A stretch of DNA of 64,000 bases from contig JAPTMU010000116.1 of assembly GCA_028583405.1 (NCBI GenBank), positions 533,882 through 597,881 of the forward strand, in the 5' to 3' direction. Origin of the DNA: Pogonophryne albipinna (Eukaryota > Chordata > Actinopteri > Perciformes > Artedidraconidae). Below are positions 36,378-46,628 of the stretch, in pieces. The notes under the pieces are model-generated. The model was not told where the DNA came from. It worked only from the letters and a program-made list of their open reading frames with translations, and made no database searches. The position numbers and the translations under genes were made by a program. How positions within the stretch are numbered: the first letter of the stretch is position 1; the number at the start of each line of letters is the position of its first letter.

Positions 36378-38759
36378 TCCGCTCTACCTTGTACTCTCAG
36401 GGCTGTTCTGGTCACTATTAACACTTGATAGGGATGTATTCCTGAGTGAAGACAACTCAAGGTGATGGATTAGCACATTATCATTCAATTACAAAAATAG
36501 GATGAGGCCCCTCAGAATTATTTGGGAGCCTTCCTGACACATGCACATTATAAATGTAAGGTTTGTGTTAGTCATTTAACATGCAATAATCATATTTTCA
36601 TCAGTCCATAGCAGAGAAATGTTATTTTAAGTTAAATGTGAGCTAGTCCCTGTGGATATAACCCCTTCTCAATGATTCTAAATGTTATATTAATTCACCA
36701 TTTACCCGTTTGATAAAATAATTAGTTTATCAAAAATACATTTGAAATAAATGTTCCAATATGAAATCAATTACTCAATATAATTGACTCTACCCCTCCC
36801 TTTCTTACACATGTCACATGTGGAATAACCAAGTAGGAGTCTATTCAAACATGGTATTGTCTATAAGCTATCAATCGATAAGACTCAGTATCAAGTATGC
36901 AACTCGCAAAATATCTCTTCTCTCTTTCCTATCCCTCTCTATTCTCTCTTCCACATCTCTCTTACATCTTCTCCATGTCTTTCGTCTCTCACTTCTGTTA
37001 GATATGAAATAAAACATGCGAGTCCATGTAAGCATGGTAGAGATCATAATCCATTACTCGAGAAGACTCAGTATCACCTATGCGCAGCTAACAAAAAACA
37101 ATTGTGAGAAGCATATATCATGCAGGAAATGCACACCGTTGTTGAAAAACAAAAACAAAGCATAGCCGATTCGGGAGGAAAAAACTTCAACCCCCTTAAC
37201 ATCTGAGTTATCACTGAAGGCATAGCATGAATGATAGTGGGCGTCCGAGGGTGTCATTACTGAGAAATGTTAAACAAATTCAAAACCTTACGTTTGAAAA
37301 CAGGTTTGCATTCCTCCACTTAAGGTGACGTTATCATTGGAAACAATAAAAAACGAATTGTTTAGATGTAGAATCTATAAATTGAATCGTTAGAGCAGAA
37401 CAAAATGGTTGTATTGTAGCCTGAGTTCCGTGCAGCCTCTAGTTTCACCAGGTGGAAACATGGTCCATATAATGTGAATACATGTAGAAGTAGACAGTAA
37501 GAGGCCCCTGACATGAGGCCTATACTAAACATAGTAGGGGTTTTTAACAGCTTGCCAACTTACAGGCATCCTCTGCATAGCAGTATGAATAGCCTTAAAA
37601 CAACCCACTCTGCGGTAACGAGAGTCATGTGCCTGACCCAAATGCCCTAAGTGAAGCCGTTAGTCCCATCTGACTGACCCAAGGTTTGGTGCTGGCGTGG
37701 CAATGAGGCTTCCAAGTGTTCAAAGCAGAGGTCAAGCTTTCAGTTCATGGCTCCATGGGGGGGAGCAGACCCATGTGAGACAGTATCAATCAACGGCTGT
37801 AATGTTCAGTTTGAGGAGCGTCATTCACTCTGGGAGCAGGAAATGGTGTCCATTCTCGGATCAGGCCATTAATGTCATTTCATGTAGAGCAGCCATAGCA
37901 TCTTTGTGACTGCACTCAACCGGACTGTAGCAGGGCAGAACTGGGTGACTCTCCAGTTGAAACCGTCCAAGGCCACAGACAAAATGGAACCACGTACTAA
38001 CAAAAAGGACACAGGGCCATCAATGTCTCTCTTTACCATTGGCCCTAATCATAAAACAAATCAGTGTGAAAATGTGGAACACTAATCCATCATGTGAAAT
38101 GTTGAGTTAATTTAAATAATTACGTATGGGTTGAAATCAAATTAACATTAACATTAGAACTAAAGTCAGTTAAAATTGGACTTGCACGGATCAGAATCTA
38201 ATCAATACACCATTTTCCCAGCTCTGTAATGAAAAGGATAACAAGCAGGGGTGCAAACTTGTCACCTTTCGGCGAAATTCGCCGTTTTGAATCCAAAATA
38301 GGTCGTTTGTGTGATTCATGTAGATCTGCAATAAAAATATTATTGGGGTATGGGGGGGTCTGGGACCGGAGTAATCTGCAGGCCGCGAGCTGTTATGTGC
38401 CATCATGACACGCACGGTGTTCTTTTTATATATGACAATGAAGCGCGAGCTGTGTGCTCGAGTCCTCCTGCCGGCTCTGCTCATGGATGTAAAATAAGGC
38501 TCTGCTTTTATCGCGAAGATGGTCTAGCTTCAGCAGCCACATTATCTACGGGTGCGTTCGTTAAAATGAGCTGTGTGGTCCGGAGTCACTGTGGCACAGA
38601 CTGGACCGCTGGTGAACAGCTGTTAGAACGGGGCGTTCAGGTGTTCAGAGCAGAGCTCCCTGTCGGAGCGGCAAAGCGTAATGTGAACTTAAAAGTTTTT
38701 TTTCTTTCGCAATATTATTTAAGGAATCGTTGAGCTAGCTAACTAGCATACATTGTCAC

Positions 38760-39310
38760 TATCTGCTAACGTTAGCTTTAGTACTCAGATCTTGTACTTG
38801 AGTAAAAGTAGAAGTACCAGAGCGTAGGAATACTATGTTACAGTAAAAGTACTGCATTCAAAATGTTACTCAAGTAAAAGTATAAAAGTATTCCCATCAA
38901 AATATAGTGGAAATAGCGACAATAAAAGAAATCATTGTGCAGATTGGTTCATTTCAGAATAATATATAAGATACGTTTTATAATGATTGATCATGAAAGT
39001 GTTCTCAAAGCTGGTAAAGGTGCAGCCAGTCTGAATGACTTTGTAGACTGCAGGGTAGCTTGTGGATTTACTCCAGGTGGAACTAAAGTCTGATTTAACA
39101 CTTGGTTATATTCCACATCATTCATCCACATCTGTAAAGTAACTAAAGGTATTAAATACATGTAGTGGAGTAGAAATACACCATGTAGGCTACCTCTGAA
39201 CTGTAGTGGAGTAGAAGAAATACGTAGCAAAACATTTAAATACTTAAATAAAGTACAAGTATCTCAAAATTGTACCCAAGTATAGTACTAGTTGAGTTTA
39301 TGAACTTAGT
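38760..39310. repeat. MITE-type repeat inside the retrovirus
   Basis: TACTTGAGTAAAAGTAGAAGTACC, ACTCAAGTAAAAGTA and ACTCCAGGTGGAACTAAAGT-type blocks match the relic at 14060-14420 and the teleost family seen elsewhere in the window. Confidence 0.65.
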
Positions 39311-39841
39311 TACTTAACAGCACCGGTTATACAGATAGGAAGACTAAGCCTTGCACAGAGGCATGAAAATACATTTATTTTTTCTCAAAATGCTCAACAG
39401 TGCTGCCAAAATTATAAACTGACTGCTACACAATTAAAATGAATGGTTCTATATATTTCTATTAAATGTGACTCTGTAGCGTTTCTGTTATTATTACCAC
39501 TGCTGCTTTAGTTGTTCTGACTGCTAAAATCATCTGTTATTCCTCATTTTAAAGCCGATATTCCGTGGGGTCGGGGGCTCGGATCCTTGTCACCTTTTTC
39601 ATACCTGATGAGTCTGCATCCCTGGCAAGACTAGGTACATTACAGGAGTGTTAAAACACCCAACATGCACACGTATCTTATTTTATTAGAGATGAGAGGA
39701 CAAGGTCTAATGTTGTGAACGAAATGATCAAGTCAAAGCTTCAGTATTTTATCTTATGTAGCACATTCAATTCAATAATTAATCCTGAATTACTAATAAC
39801 TCTAAAGGAGGCAAAAAGTGGATAAGGCAAATACTCATCCA

Positions 39842-39843
<2 letters not shown>

Positions 39844-39926
<83 letters not shown>

Positions 39927-39941
39927 GGTGGGTGGGGGTGT

Positions 39942-39978
<37 letters not shown>

Positions 39979-40007
39979 GGTGTGTGCATGCGTGTGTGTG
40001 TGTGCTT

Positions 40008-40071
<64 letters not shown>
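39844..40071. repeat. Long TG/CA microsatellite
   Basis: About 228 bp of TG dinucleotides with GGGT interruptions. The Cys-Val and Thr-His frames across it are artefacts of the repeat. Confidence 0.97.
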
Positions 40072-40074
<3 letters not shown>

Positions 40075-42054
40075 CAGCTTGTCTGCTCAAGGATTAAAAC
40101 CAGCAGTGCGAATGTTTATGAGAAACAATTCGTGGCTTAGACTGAACTAGAAGGAAACTAGACTGGAATTTTTTAAGAAATCAAAACAGCTGGGTGAATA
40201 CTCTCTTTATGGTATTTAAATTGGGCCAAGTAGAACCCCTTCATGGATTTGTCATACTGATCTCCGTCTGTTCGGATTTGGAAGTCTCATGATTTGTGGG
40301 CCTGTGAAGGAGAGGCCCAGGGAAAACAACATCTATCTTGGAACTGCAATTACTTATCCCAAAGAGATTGCAACATTATACTCCTTTAAAAATTGCTCAA
40401 TTCATTTAACACATTTATTATGCACACAATAAAAACCTCAACAAATATATTGATCCTGGCTTAACCAGCGACCTTTACTCTATTGTTCATAAGCTCAGTA
40501 GTTTAACAACTATTAAAATTGTAGTAATGTCTGTAGACCAATTGTACTAGAAATAATTTGAAACAGTTTAATAGAATGTTAAACTATATTTAAAACTGTA
40601 ATTGAACTTCAACTTATATTAATTATCTGACTCCAGTGGCCAGTTGGAATAGACAATCAATAAAGTTTCCATTTTGCAGCAACAGCACAAAAAGGTTTCA
40701 ACCACAATTAGTATTATGTCTGAGTCTAGTTCTGTCTTGCTTTGTTTCGGAATGTGTTCAATACATTACATTTTTTTATTCACTATTACCATACAATACA
40801 TAGATTAAGAATAAATGAAACAAATAATACAACATTAACCCAATTGAGCAGACAGATTATTTTTTAAACCCTGATCTCCTCAGGCCGGTATTAATGACCA
40901 GCAGTGATGCCTCTGAGGGTCTCATGGTGTGAGACAGATGCAGGACATAAAAACACTCTTTTGCTATTTATTTTCATTTTGCAGCACCTTTATACTATAA
41001 TATATAATTTTGCTTTACATCTTCACATTATTTATTTTTCTCAAGTCATTTACTTTTGGTGAGATAACTAAAGTTTAGTTCATTTAACCCTGGCTATGGA
41101 CTGATTCATCATTAGTTGTTACAAAGCATACACAAGATGGCGGGACAAACCAATATAGAAACAATTAGACAAACAAACATGAACTCGCAATAAACACCAG
41201 CGTGACAGCAAAAACTCATCCAGCTTAATTTAATCCGAATTAGGGAGATCTCAGCGGGTAGGGAAATATCTGTTTAATATGAGTGCCTTCTTACTCATAT
41301 ATACTTGTACAAGTGCTAAGAACGGAATCTGTTGAAGAGCAATAATTAATTTATTCTCAATCAACAACCACTATGCGAATTTAGTGGTGCTTTTGCCCCC
41401 CCCGATCTGGAGAACAAAGACTTTATGTAATTTACCCTGTCTTCCAACAACAGCCAAATTCAACAACTCATCTGTTATGAAACACAGCTCGATGTCACAT
41501 ATTCCCGCATACCACCCTTCCCATTTTCTCATCATTTTTGTTTAGTTCCAAAAATCGACAAATGGTGTGAGGAAGAGAATATTGTGTCATTCCGCTATTC
41601 ACCCTCTCTGCTTGCTACGCCGCATGGGGGTGGGGGTGAAATTACACACACACTTTAGCCGTGCAGATCCGAGGAGATGTCTGCTATTAAATTAACCAGT
41701 TAACCGCTGAAATCTCCAGAATTTGGCGATCTGTTTCAATACAGATGCATGACATTTTTCTAATGCAGAAGTCCACTTTAGTGATGCTCTCTTTTAAGGT
41801 GTCTCCGAATATTTGCTGTGTGTAATTGCCTGGTGATTTAATTCCAAAAAGCACACACAGAGGAAATCAGTCAAAATCGATATTCCTAGGTTATTTATTA
41901 CATCCTCAAATGTAGTAGAGAACCCAAAAAAAAATGCAGCCGCTCAGTTTCACAGGTAATTTTATGATACCGTCAATCACAGATTCTGGTAAGGCAATGT
42001 CCAAACATAGATTTGAAATTACACTTATCAGTTCTGAAGATCTTTTGGTATCCT

Positions 42055-42071
42055 TGTTCGTGTCGCCAATT
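42055..42071 (-). other. Retroviral primer-binding-like site
   Basis: Immediately inside the 5' LTR, minus-strand sense, after a 2-3 nt spacer: TGGCGACACGAACAAGG. The TGG start and position fit a tRNA primer site. I did not assign the tRNA. Confidence 0.5.
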
Positions 42072-42501
42072 TGTTACGGAAACTTCAGAGCGGTGCAGGA
42101 AAGATGGAGACTGGAATCATTGTTTAATCAAACACCTTGAGATTTATTGAAAGTTCGTAAATACGGCCGGAGAGCCTCGCATAGTTTATCACAGTGTTAA
42201 GTGTAAGCCACCACGCGGAACTCTGAAGAGACTAAAGAATCAGGGGTCTGTTATATCCTAAAAGGGACGGACTTGCAAACCTGCCTAATCAATGCCAGAT
42301 ACAGGAACAAACGGCCCCTCTGTCTCTGCAATATTTATTCCCCACAAGAAGGAAGATGACCCTTTGACCTGTTACCCAGTTCAAGTTGCAGCAAGGGGAT
42401 ATTGTGATTTAATGGGAAGCATATGTTTGTATTTTGACAGCTTCTCAGGAATGCTGAGAAACTCAATATACCAAGTGATCAGATTAAAATATTCTCTGAC
42501 A
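42072..42501 (-). repeat. Retroviral 5' LTR
   Basis: 430 bp, direct copy of 32869-33298. It starts TGTTACGG and ends TCTCTGACA and is followed by the CATGC target duplication. Confidence 0.92.
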
Positions 42502-43062
42502 CATGCGAGATCAAAGAAGAGTTTTCACCGCTGCCCAACAGATTGGGCTGTGTTAACTCTGGTGTCTTCCAGAGATCTCCACGCAACCATTGTATCGGAA
42601 GAAGTAGTGCATCAAGAAACCATAGTGGAACCAGCGGTGTACAAGATATTTGCAACGAAAAGCAAAGAAACGCAAACAGCATGCGAGATCAAAGAAGAGT
42701 TTTCACCGCTGCCCCTCAATGTGAAGGAAGAAGAAGAAGGAGATATCCCCCCGCCGCCAGAAGTGAGAAGAGTTCTGACAAGCACCGTCTGGGAAACTAA
42801 AAGCGGACCATCGGGGCGATGGTATTACCGTGCAAGCCGTGTGGTGACGCTGGGGAAGGACCCCTCTGATGATTTTGTTTTGGAGTATTTCAACTCTACA
42901 TGCGGGGTTTTTCAGACATCCTTACGGGTGCCTCTGACTGCTTGGCTGAAAATGATTGATGGAAAAGCTACAAAGCTTAAAGAACTTTTTAAACAGAGTC
43001 AGACATCGATGGACATTATACTGGTGAAAAAGACTCTCACTTTTGCAGAGGACTCAGCCTCC

Positions 43063-43120
43063 AACTCAACATAAAAAGTCACACCCTCCTCACCAGATCA
43101 TTTAAAACTAAAGACCCCCT
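43063..43120 (+). promoter_or_regulatory. Promoter module P2, left arm
   Basis: CAACTCAACATAAAAAGTCA, then CACCCTCCTCACCAGATCATTTAAAACT, overlapping the end of the MAKRRL gene. It precedes the small ORF at 43168. The mirrored copy is at about 51690-51740. Confidence 0.6.
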
Positions 43121-43167
43121 CAAAGAAAAGCATTGTGTTTTCTACCTATGTAAAAGGTCTTACGAAA

Positions 43168-43434
43168 ATGTGTTATCTCTGTATCAAGATGTTGTGTTTA
43201 AAAATTAATCTTGTGAAAAATACCAACGGTGTGAGAGACGTCATAAAGACACTCATTTTAACCACAGTGTTTGGTCTCTACAAATGTTTAAAGATTGTTA
43301 CAAAATGTAAAAAAAAAAAAAAAGGTATGGAGACAAAATTAATTCAGGTGACTCTGTCTTTATTAGGAAAACAAAAATATAATACAAATGGTTTAAGGGG
43401 TAAAAATGTAACCATCTTGGACTTAATATTCTAA
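43168..43434 (+). CDS. Small cationic hydrophobic protein, left arm version (extended)
   Basis: Starts MCYLCIKMLCLKINLVKNTN, 48 nt after module P2. In the right arm the same frame ends at a TAA after 49 codons. Here an expanded A-tract (about 43309-43324) removes that stop and extends the frame to 88 codons. A central hydrophobic stretch (TLILTTVFGLY) lies between Lys/Cys-rich ends, which would suit a small membrane protein. Function unknown. The conserved core in both arms argues for a real gene, but at this length chance is possible. Confidence 0.4.
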   Translation: MCYLCIKMLCLKINLVKNTNGVRDVIKTLILTTVFGLYKCLKIVTKCKKKKKGMETKLIQVTLSLLGKQKYNTNGLRGKNVTILDLIF

Positions 43435-44100
43435 CAGAATACTTTATCTGAATACATTTTCTTTTAAACGCACTTTTTTGAAATTATTTATATATTATTT
43501 CAGTGGAACAATCCAGTTTTTGTTAACATCGACGCTTTTTCTCTTTTATTGTGTTACTAAGATACTTTTAGACACACTTTGGCGTATGCAACACTTAACA
43601 AATGGTAGATTATGAAGTACTTTTGTAAGGAATTTGGTTTTCTTTTTAATGGCAGGGTTTTTTTATTGCTGTAAAAACACTTGTTCAGTTAAACAAGGTT
43701 TTTTTTTCTTTACTGATAACCTTACATATTTTAGTTATTTTCTGCTACCAAGATACTTTAAGATACACCTTGATGTACGCAACACTTAACAAAGGGTATA
43801 ATATGAAGTACTTGGTAGGAATGGGGTTTTCTTTAAGGGGTGCAAAACTTTAGAACTGGGTAAAATATTCATTAATTTGTAATGAATAGAGTTTCTTTCT
43901 TTTTGATTTTCAACATACTATTTTGTACACAATGACTTTTCCATATTTTCTGACAAACTATACTTTTGACTTGTTCTGCAAAATCTTGACAAACTATTAC
44001 TTATTCTTAAATTTGACCTATTGCTGCTTGGTTGGAAATGATAGATGAAAAAACTACAACACTTAAAGAACTTTTCTAAAAACTTTTAATTCTCCAGATG
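43435..44100. other. AT-rich spacer in the left arm
   Basis: No coding potential. Two near repeats (AAGATACTTTTAGACACACTTTGGCGTATGC-like and AAGATACTTTAAGATACACC..GATGTACGC, each followed by AACACTTAACAAA.GGTA) suggest an internal duplication. The end, GATAGATGAAAAAACTACAACACTTAAAGAACTTTT, resembles the 3' end of the MAKRRL gene (MIDGKATKLKELF), a further relic of that gene. Mirrored at 50730-51480. Confidence 0.55.
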
Positions 44101-44110
44101 ACTCCTCCCC

Positions 44111-44193
44111 ATTCAACGCAATAAGTCCCACCCTACACTCAGCAAATCATCTAAAACGAAGGACCCCACTAAGACGACCGTTGTAAACTAGCC
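44111..44193 (+). promoter_or_regulatory. Promoter module P3, left arm
   Basis: ATTCAACGCAATAAGTCCCA, then CACTCAGCAAATCATCTAAAAC as the TATA-like part, then GGACCCCACTAAGACGACCG and GCCATGG. The start codon lies about 40 nt after the TATA-like box. It is nearly identical to P4. Mirrored at 50615-50700. Confidence 0.65.
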
Positions 44194-44700
44194 ATGGATC
44201 TGAGAAAAACCAAGACTCCCCCCGCGAGTTGCTGCCAGGAACAGACTCCTGGACTACCATCATCACCACCATTTTGGACACCCGAATCCTGCAATACTAC
44301 TGCTGCTGATTTTGCTCCTTGGGCCAAGACGTCTCTGTTTGTGGACACAGTGAAATCGGTGTTGGTTGATATTGTAGAGAGGGTGATACATCGGTACAGA
44401 GAAGAAATCTGCAACGGGTGCCGAGTCAGTCACCCCGGCCAGGGGCAACACGATTTTCTGAATGACATGTCCGATTTTTACTTCAGAAACAATTACAACG
44501 CGTTAATGAAAAGACTCTGGCTCACCGACTTCATTACTGAGATCGACCAGACTCTTACTGATAAAGACATTTTCACGGATGATTGGAGGATCCAAGGCGC
44601 TTCGGAGGCTTTTCTTCACAATCTCAAAAATTGCAGACGCCTCAAGGAGAGACTTGAAAAGATCCATGCCGAGTTGGATGGAGAAGAAGAAGACTATTAA
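44194..44700 (+). CDS. MDLRKTK-168 protein with a Cys/His motif, left arm
   Basis: An intact 168-codon frame, identical in translation to the right-arm copy at 50108-50614. After MDLRKTKTPPAS and a Pro/Ser-rich segment (about 8-45) comes a helical-looking core with CNGCRVSHPGQGQH at about 75-88, a potential zinc-binding C-x2-C-x4-H-x5-H arrangement, then NDMSDFYFRNNYNALMKRLW and an acidic C-terminus (ELDGEEEDY). I do not recognise the family. I have an impression that a C-x2-C-x4-H-P motif recurs in uncharacterised proteins of virus-like elements of aquatic animals, but I cannot verify it. The start is fixed by promoter module P3 and a GCCATGG context. The next gene begins 68 nt downstream on the same strand. 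Confidence 0.8.
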   Translation: MDLRKTKTPPASCCQEQTPGLPSSPPFWTPESCNTTAADFAPWAKTSLFVDTVKSVLVDIVERVIHRYREEICNGCRVSHPGQGQHDFLNDMSDFYFRNNYNALMKRLWLTDFITEIDQTLTDKDIFTDDWRIQGASEAFLHNLKNCRRLKERLEKIHAELDGEEEDY

Positions 44701-44768
44701 CCAGCAGTTGACTGAAGCCAGGGATTTTGTTCGATACATTGACTTTTTTCTTTAAAGTAAAATAAAAA

Positions 44769-45233
44769 ATGGGAAACTACTTTGCAAAACGCTCTGTATA
44801 TATTGATCATAATGTAGTCAATACCCTTTTAATAAGTGTGGTGATGGGGGCGATTGAAAACAGAATGAGTAGTGACCCCCGTGTAAACAGAATGGCTGAA
44901 GTTTGTAAACTGGAAGACATTTTGGATATCGTTCGTTCTGGCAGTACTATTCCAGGTCATTGGGAAACGATTGTAAACGAGACATTTAAAGTGGTCCTGG
45001 AATCTTCATTTTCCAAAACATTCTGTAACATTACCGCAGAAATGGAACAAACATCAAAAGTGTATCATGTGATCTCATTGTATGCTCTGTTTGTAGATGT
45101 AATGTATCTTTGTGGCGAAAACAGCATGCACATGAATATTTTGACTGAAGTGAAAAAACTCCACCATGATATTTCCAGTAATATGGGGAATTCTAAGCTG
45201 GAGACGGTCCTGAGGATGTTACAATCAGTATAA
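44769..45233 (+). CDS. MGNYF protein, myristoylation-like N-terminus, left arm (intact)
   Basis: A 154-codon frame starting MGNYFAKRS: Gly2, small residue at 6 and Lys-Arg at 7-8 fit an N-myristoylation signal, which suggests membrane attachment. The rest looks all-helical, with repeated hydrophobic heptads (NTLLISVVMGAIENR; TIVNETFKVVLESSFSKTF; VISLYALFVDVMYLC). The all-helical plan and a HWETIVNETF segment could suit a Bcl-2-like or matrix-like viral protein, but I see no decisive motif. It follows the 168-aa gene by 68 nt and has no promoter module of its own, so both may share a transcript. The right-arm copy has a frameshift; this one is complete. Confidence 0.75.
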   Translation: MGNYFAKRSVYIDHNVVNTLLISVVMGAIENRMSSDPRVNRMAEVCKLEDILDIVRSGSTIPGHWETIVNETFKVVLESSFSKTFCNITAEMEQTSKVYHVISLYALFVDVMYLCGENSMHMNILTEVKKLHHDISSNMGNSKLETVLRMLQSV

Positions 45234-45257
45234 CTATTGATTTTTGTGTGTGAAAAA

Positions 45258-45297
<40 letters not shown>

Positions 45298-45612
45298 GTG
45301 TTTTTTTTACATTTAAAAACTGTTGTCTTCATTATAGCAAGGGGAGTGTGTCTGATACATGTGTATTACAGTCCTTCACATGCACTGTTGTCTTCATTAT
45401 AACAAGGGGAGGATAACGGGGAAGATGTAGGATAAATGTGTAATGAAACGTGCGTATTATACACCCACAGAAACACAGAAACGCAGAAACGCAGAAACAC
45501 AGACACACAGAAAACACTAGTATGGTTTTTGTGTTTTCAGTGTTTTTCTGTGTGTCTGTACACACAAAGCACAAATCATTTAAAACAAACCCTGAATCAA
45601 ATCTAGAGAGGA
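45234..45612. repeat. Poly-A tract and imperfect hairpin after the MGNYF gene, left arm
   Basis: A run of 20-plus A at about 45272-45297 is followed by two copies of ACTGTTGTCTTCATTATA.CAAGGGGAG (45320 and 45384). Next is a potential hairpin at about 45478-45562, where CACAGACACACAGAAAACAC pairs with GTGTTTTTCTGTGTGTCTGT around a CTAGTATGG loop. This could act in transcript 3'-end formation, but no role is shown. Mirrored at 49195-49558. Confidence 0.55.
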
Positions 45613-46520
45613 CCATTAAGAGTCAGATGCTTGACGAAATCTCCTGACACAAAGTACTTCATTATCTACTTTTCAGCTTTTATACACAAAAGTGTATCTT
45701 TCAGTAACTTTCTCAGAGAATTTAAACATAAATCTGTCAAATGTTCAAAACAGCCTTCACTGACATAGCCTCAAAATCACAAACTGCCATTAAGAGTCGG
45801 ATTCTTAACGAAATCTACTCAGAGTACTTCATGGTAGTGGTCAGCTTTTAAATACAAAAGTGTATCTTTCGGTAAATTTTTCAGAGAATTAAGCATAAAT
45901 CTGTCAAATGTTCAAAACAGCCTTCACTGAAATAGCCTCAAAATCACAAACTGTCATTAAGAGTCAGATTCTTAACGAAATCTACTGACACAAAGTACTT
46001 CATTATCTACTTTTTTCAGCTTTTAAACACAAAAGTGTATCTTTCAGTAACTTTCTGAGAGAATTAAGCATAAATCTGTCAAAATGTTCAAAACAGCCTT
46101 CACTGAAATAACCTCAAAATCACAAACTGCCATTAAGAGTCAGATTCTTAACGAAATCTACTCAGGGTACTTCATGGTAGTGGTCAGCTTCTTTTAAACA
46201 CAAAAGTGTATCTTTCAGTAACTTTCTGAGAGAATTAAGCATAAATCTGTCAAATGTTCAAAACAGCCTTGTTTTCAAGTCTCAAAATCACAAAACTGCC
46301 ATTAAGAGTCAGAATCCTAACGAAATCTAATAAAACAGAGTACTTCATTATCTACTTTTCAGCTTTTAAAAAGAAAAGTGTATCTTTCAGTAACTTTCTC
46401 AGAGAATTAAACATAAATCTGTCAAATGTTCAAAACTGCCTTGTTTCACTGAAATAGCCTCAAAATCACAAACTGCCATTTAGAGTCAGATGCTTTACGA
46501 AATCTAATAAACCAGAGTAC
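45613..46520. repeat. ~175-bp satellite, left arm
   Basis: About five units with CATTAAGAGTCAGATTCTTAACG, AAAGTACTTCATTATCTACTTTTCAGC, AAAGTGTATCTTTCAGTAACTTTCT and CATAAATCTGTCAAATGTTCAAAAC. Small frames within it recur only because the units repeat. The right-arm array (48110-49195) is longer. Confidence 0.9.
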
Positions 46521-46540
46521 TTTCTACAGATGACTCCTCC

Positions 46541-46622
46541 CACTCAATGCAATAAGTCCCACCCCACTCAGCAGATCATATAAAACTAAGGACTCCACTA
46601 AGACGACCGTTGAAAACTAGCC
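46541..46622 (+). promoter_or_regulatory. Promoter module P4, left arm, now without its gene
   Basis: CACTCAATGCAATAAGTCCC, then CACTCAGCAGATCATATAAAACTAAGG (TATA-like box 46578-46585), then ACTAAGACGACCGTTG and GCCATGGATCT. In the right arm the same module drives the second MDLRKTK gene. Here the sequence jumps from ATGGATCT (46623-46630) directly to the axis hairpin. Confidence 0.65.
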
Positions 46623-46628
46623 ATGGAT

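Larger units (their letters stand above)
36378..42071. other. Retrovirus interior without recognisable gag or pol
   Basis: About 5.7 kb with no conserved retroviral enzyme motifs in any frame. It contains a MITE relic at 38760-39310, a TG microsatellite at 39844-40071 and AT-rich sequence. Parts at 37.0-38.0 kb are moderately GC-rich but not coding as far as I can see. Confidence 0.5.
32869..42501 (-). mobile_element. Endogenous retrovirus, gag-pol-less with decayed env
   Basis: Two direct 430-bp LTRs (32869-33298 and 42072-42501) begin TGTTACGG, end TCTCTGACA and look identical by eye. They are flanked by a 5-bp target duplication CATGC (32864-32868 and 42502-42506). The insertion splits a gene whose intact form is in the right arm, which fixes the boundaries. 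The env remnants are on the minus strand, so the right LTR is 5'. Next to it, minus-strand sense, is a primer-binding-like TGGCGACACGAACAAGG. No gag, protease, reverse transcriptase or integrase is seen in 36.4-42.0 kb; a MITE and a long TG tract lie there instead. Identical LTRs with a decayed interior suggest recent mobilisation in trans or LTR conversion. Confidence 0.92.
32462..43074 (+). pseudogene. MAKRRL gene, left arm: broken by deletion, retrovirus and local duplication
   Basis: Left-arm counterpart of the intact gene at 51733-52539. Three lesions are visible. About 11 nt are missing near codon 17 (GTGACATCCGTCC against GTGACAACTTACCGCCATCC), shifting the frame. The retrovirus inserted at 32868/42502 within the codons for TAC-EIK. 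About 170 bp from AACAGATTGGGCTG to TTTTCACCGCTGCCC is duplicated, so the part after the retrovirus starts with a repeated stretch. The remaining 3' coding part (about 42660-43074) is otherwise open and ends at the same stop. A long frame from 42292 that joins retroviral LTR to gene sequence is a chance fusion. Confidence 0.85.

Noticed and set aside
38230..39640. Possible hAT element with CAGGGGTGCAAACTTG and CCAGGGATGCAGACTC ends inside the retrovirus
   Set aside because: The ends match only loosely and no clear 8-bp target duplication is present, so I did not annotate it.
39818..40150. Long Cys-Val or Thr-His frames of about 100 codons
   Set aside because: They are translations of the TG/CA microsatellite on both strands and carry no protein signal. 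The same applies to 55029-55393.
42292..43074. 260-codon frame across the retroviral LTR and the MAKRRL gene
   Set aside because: A chance in-frame fusion of LTR and gene sequence after the retroviral insertion; the first half is non-coding LTR.
46254..46457. 67-codon frame starting MFKTALFSSLKITK, recurring at 48185 and 48536
   Set aside because: It recurs only because it lies in the ~175-bp satellite; other units break it.
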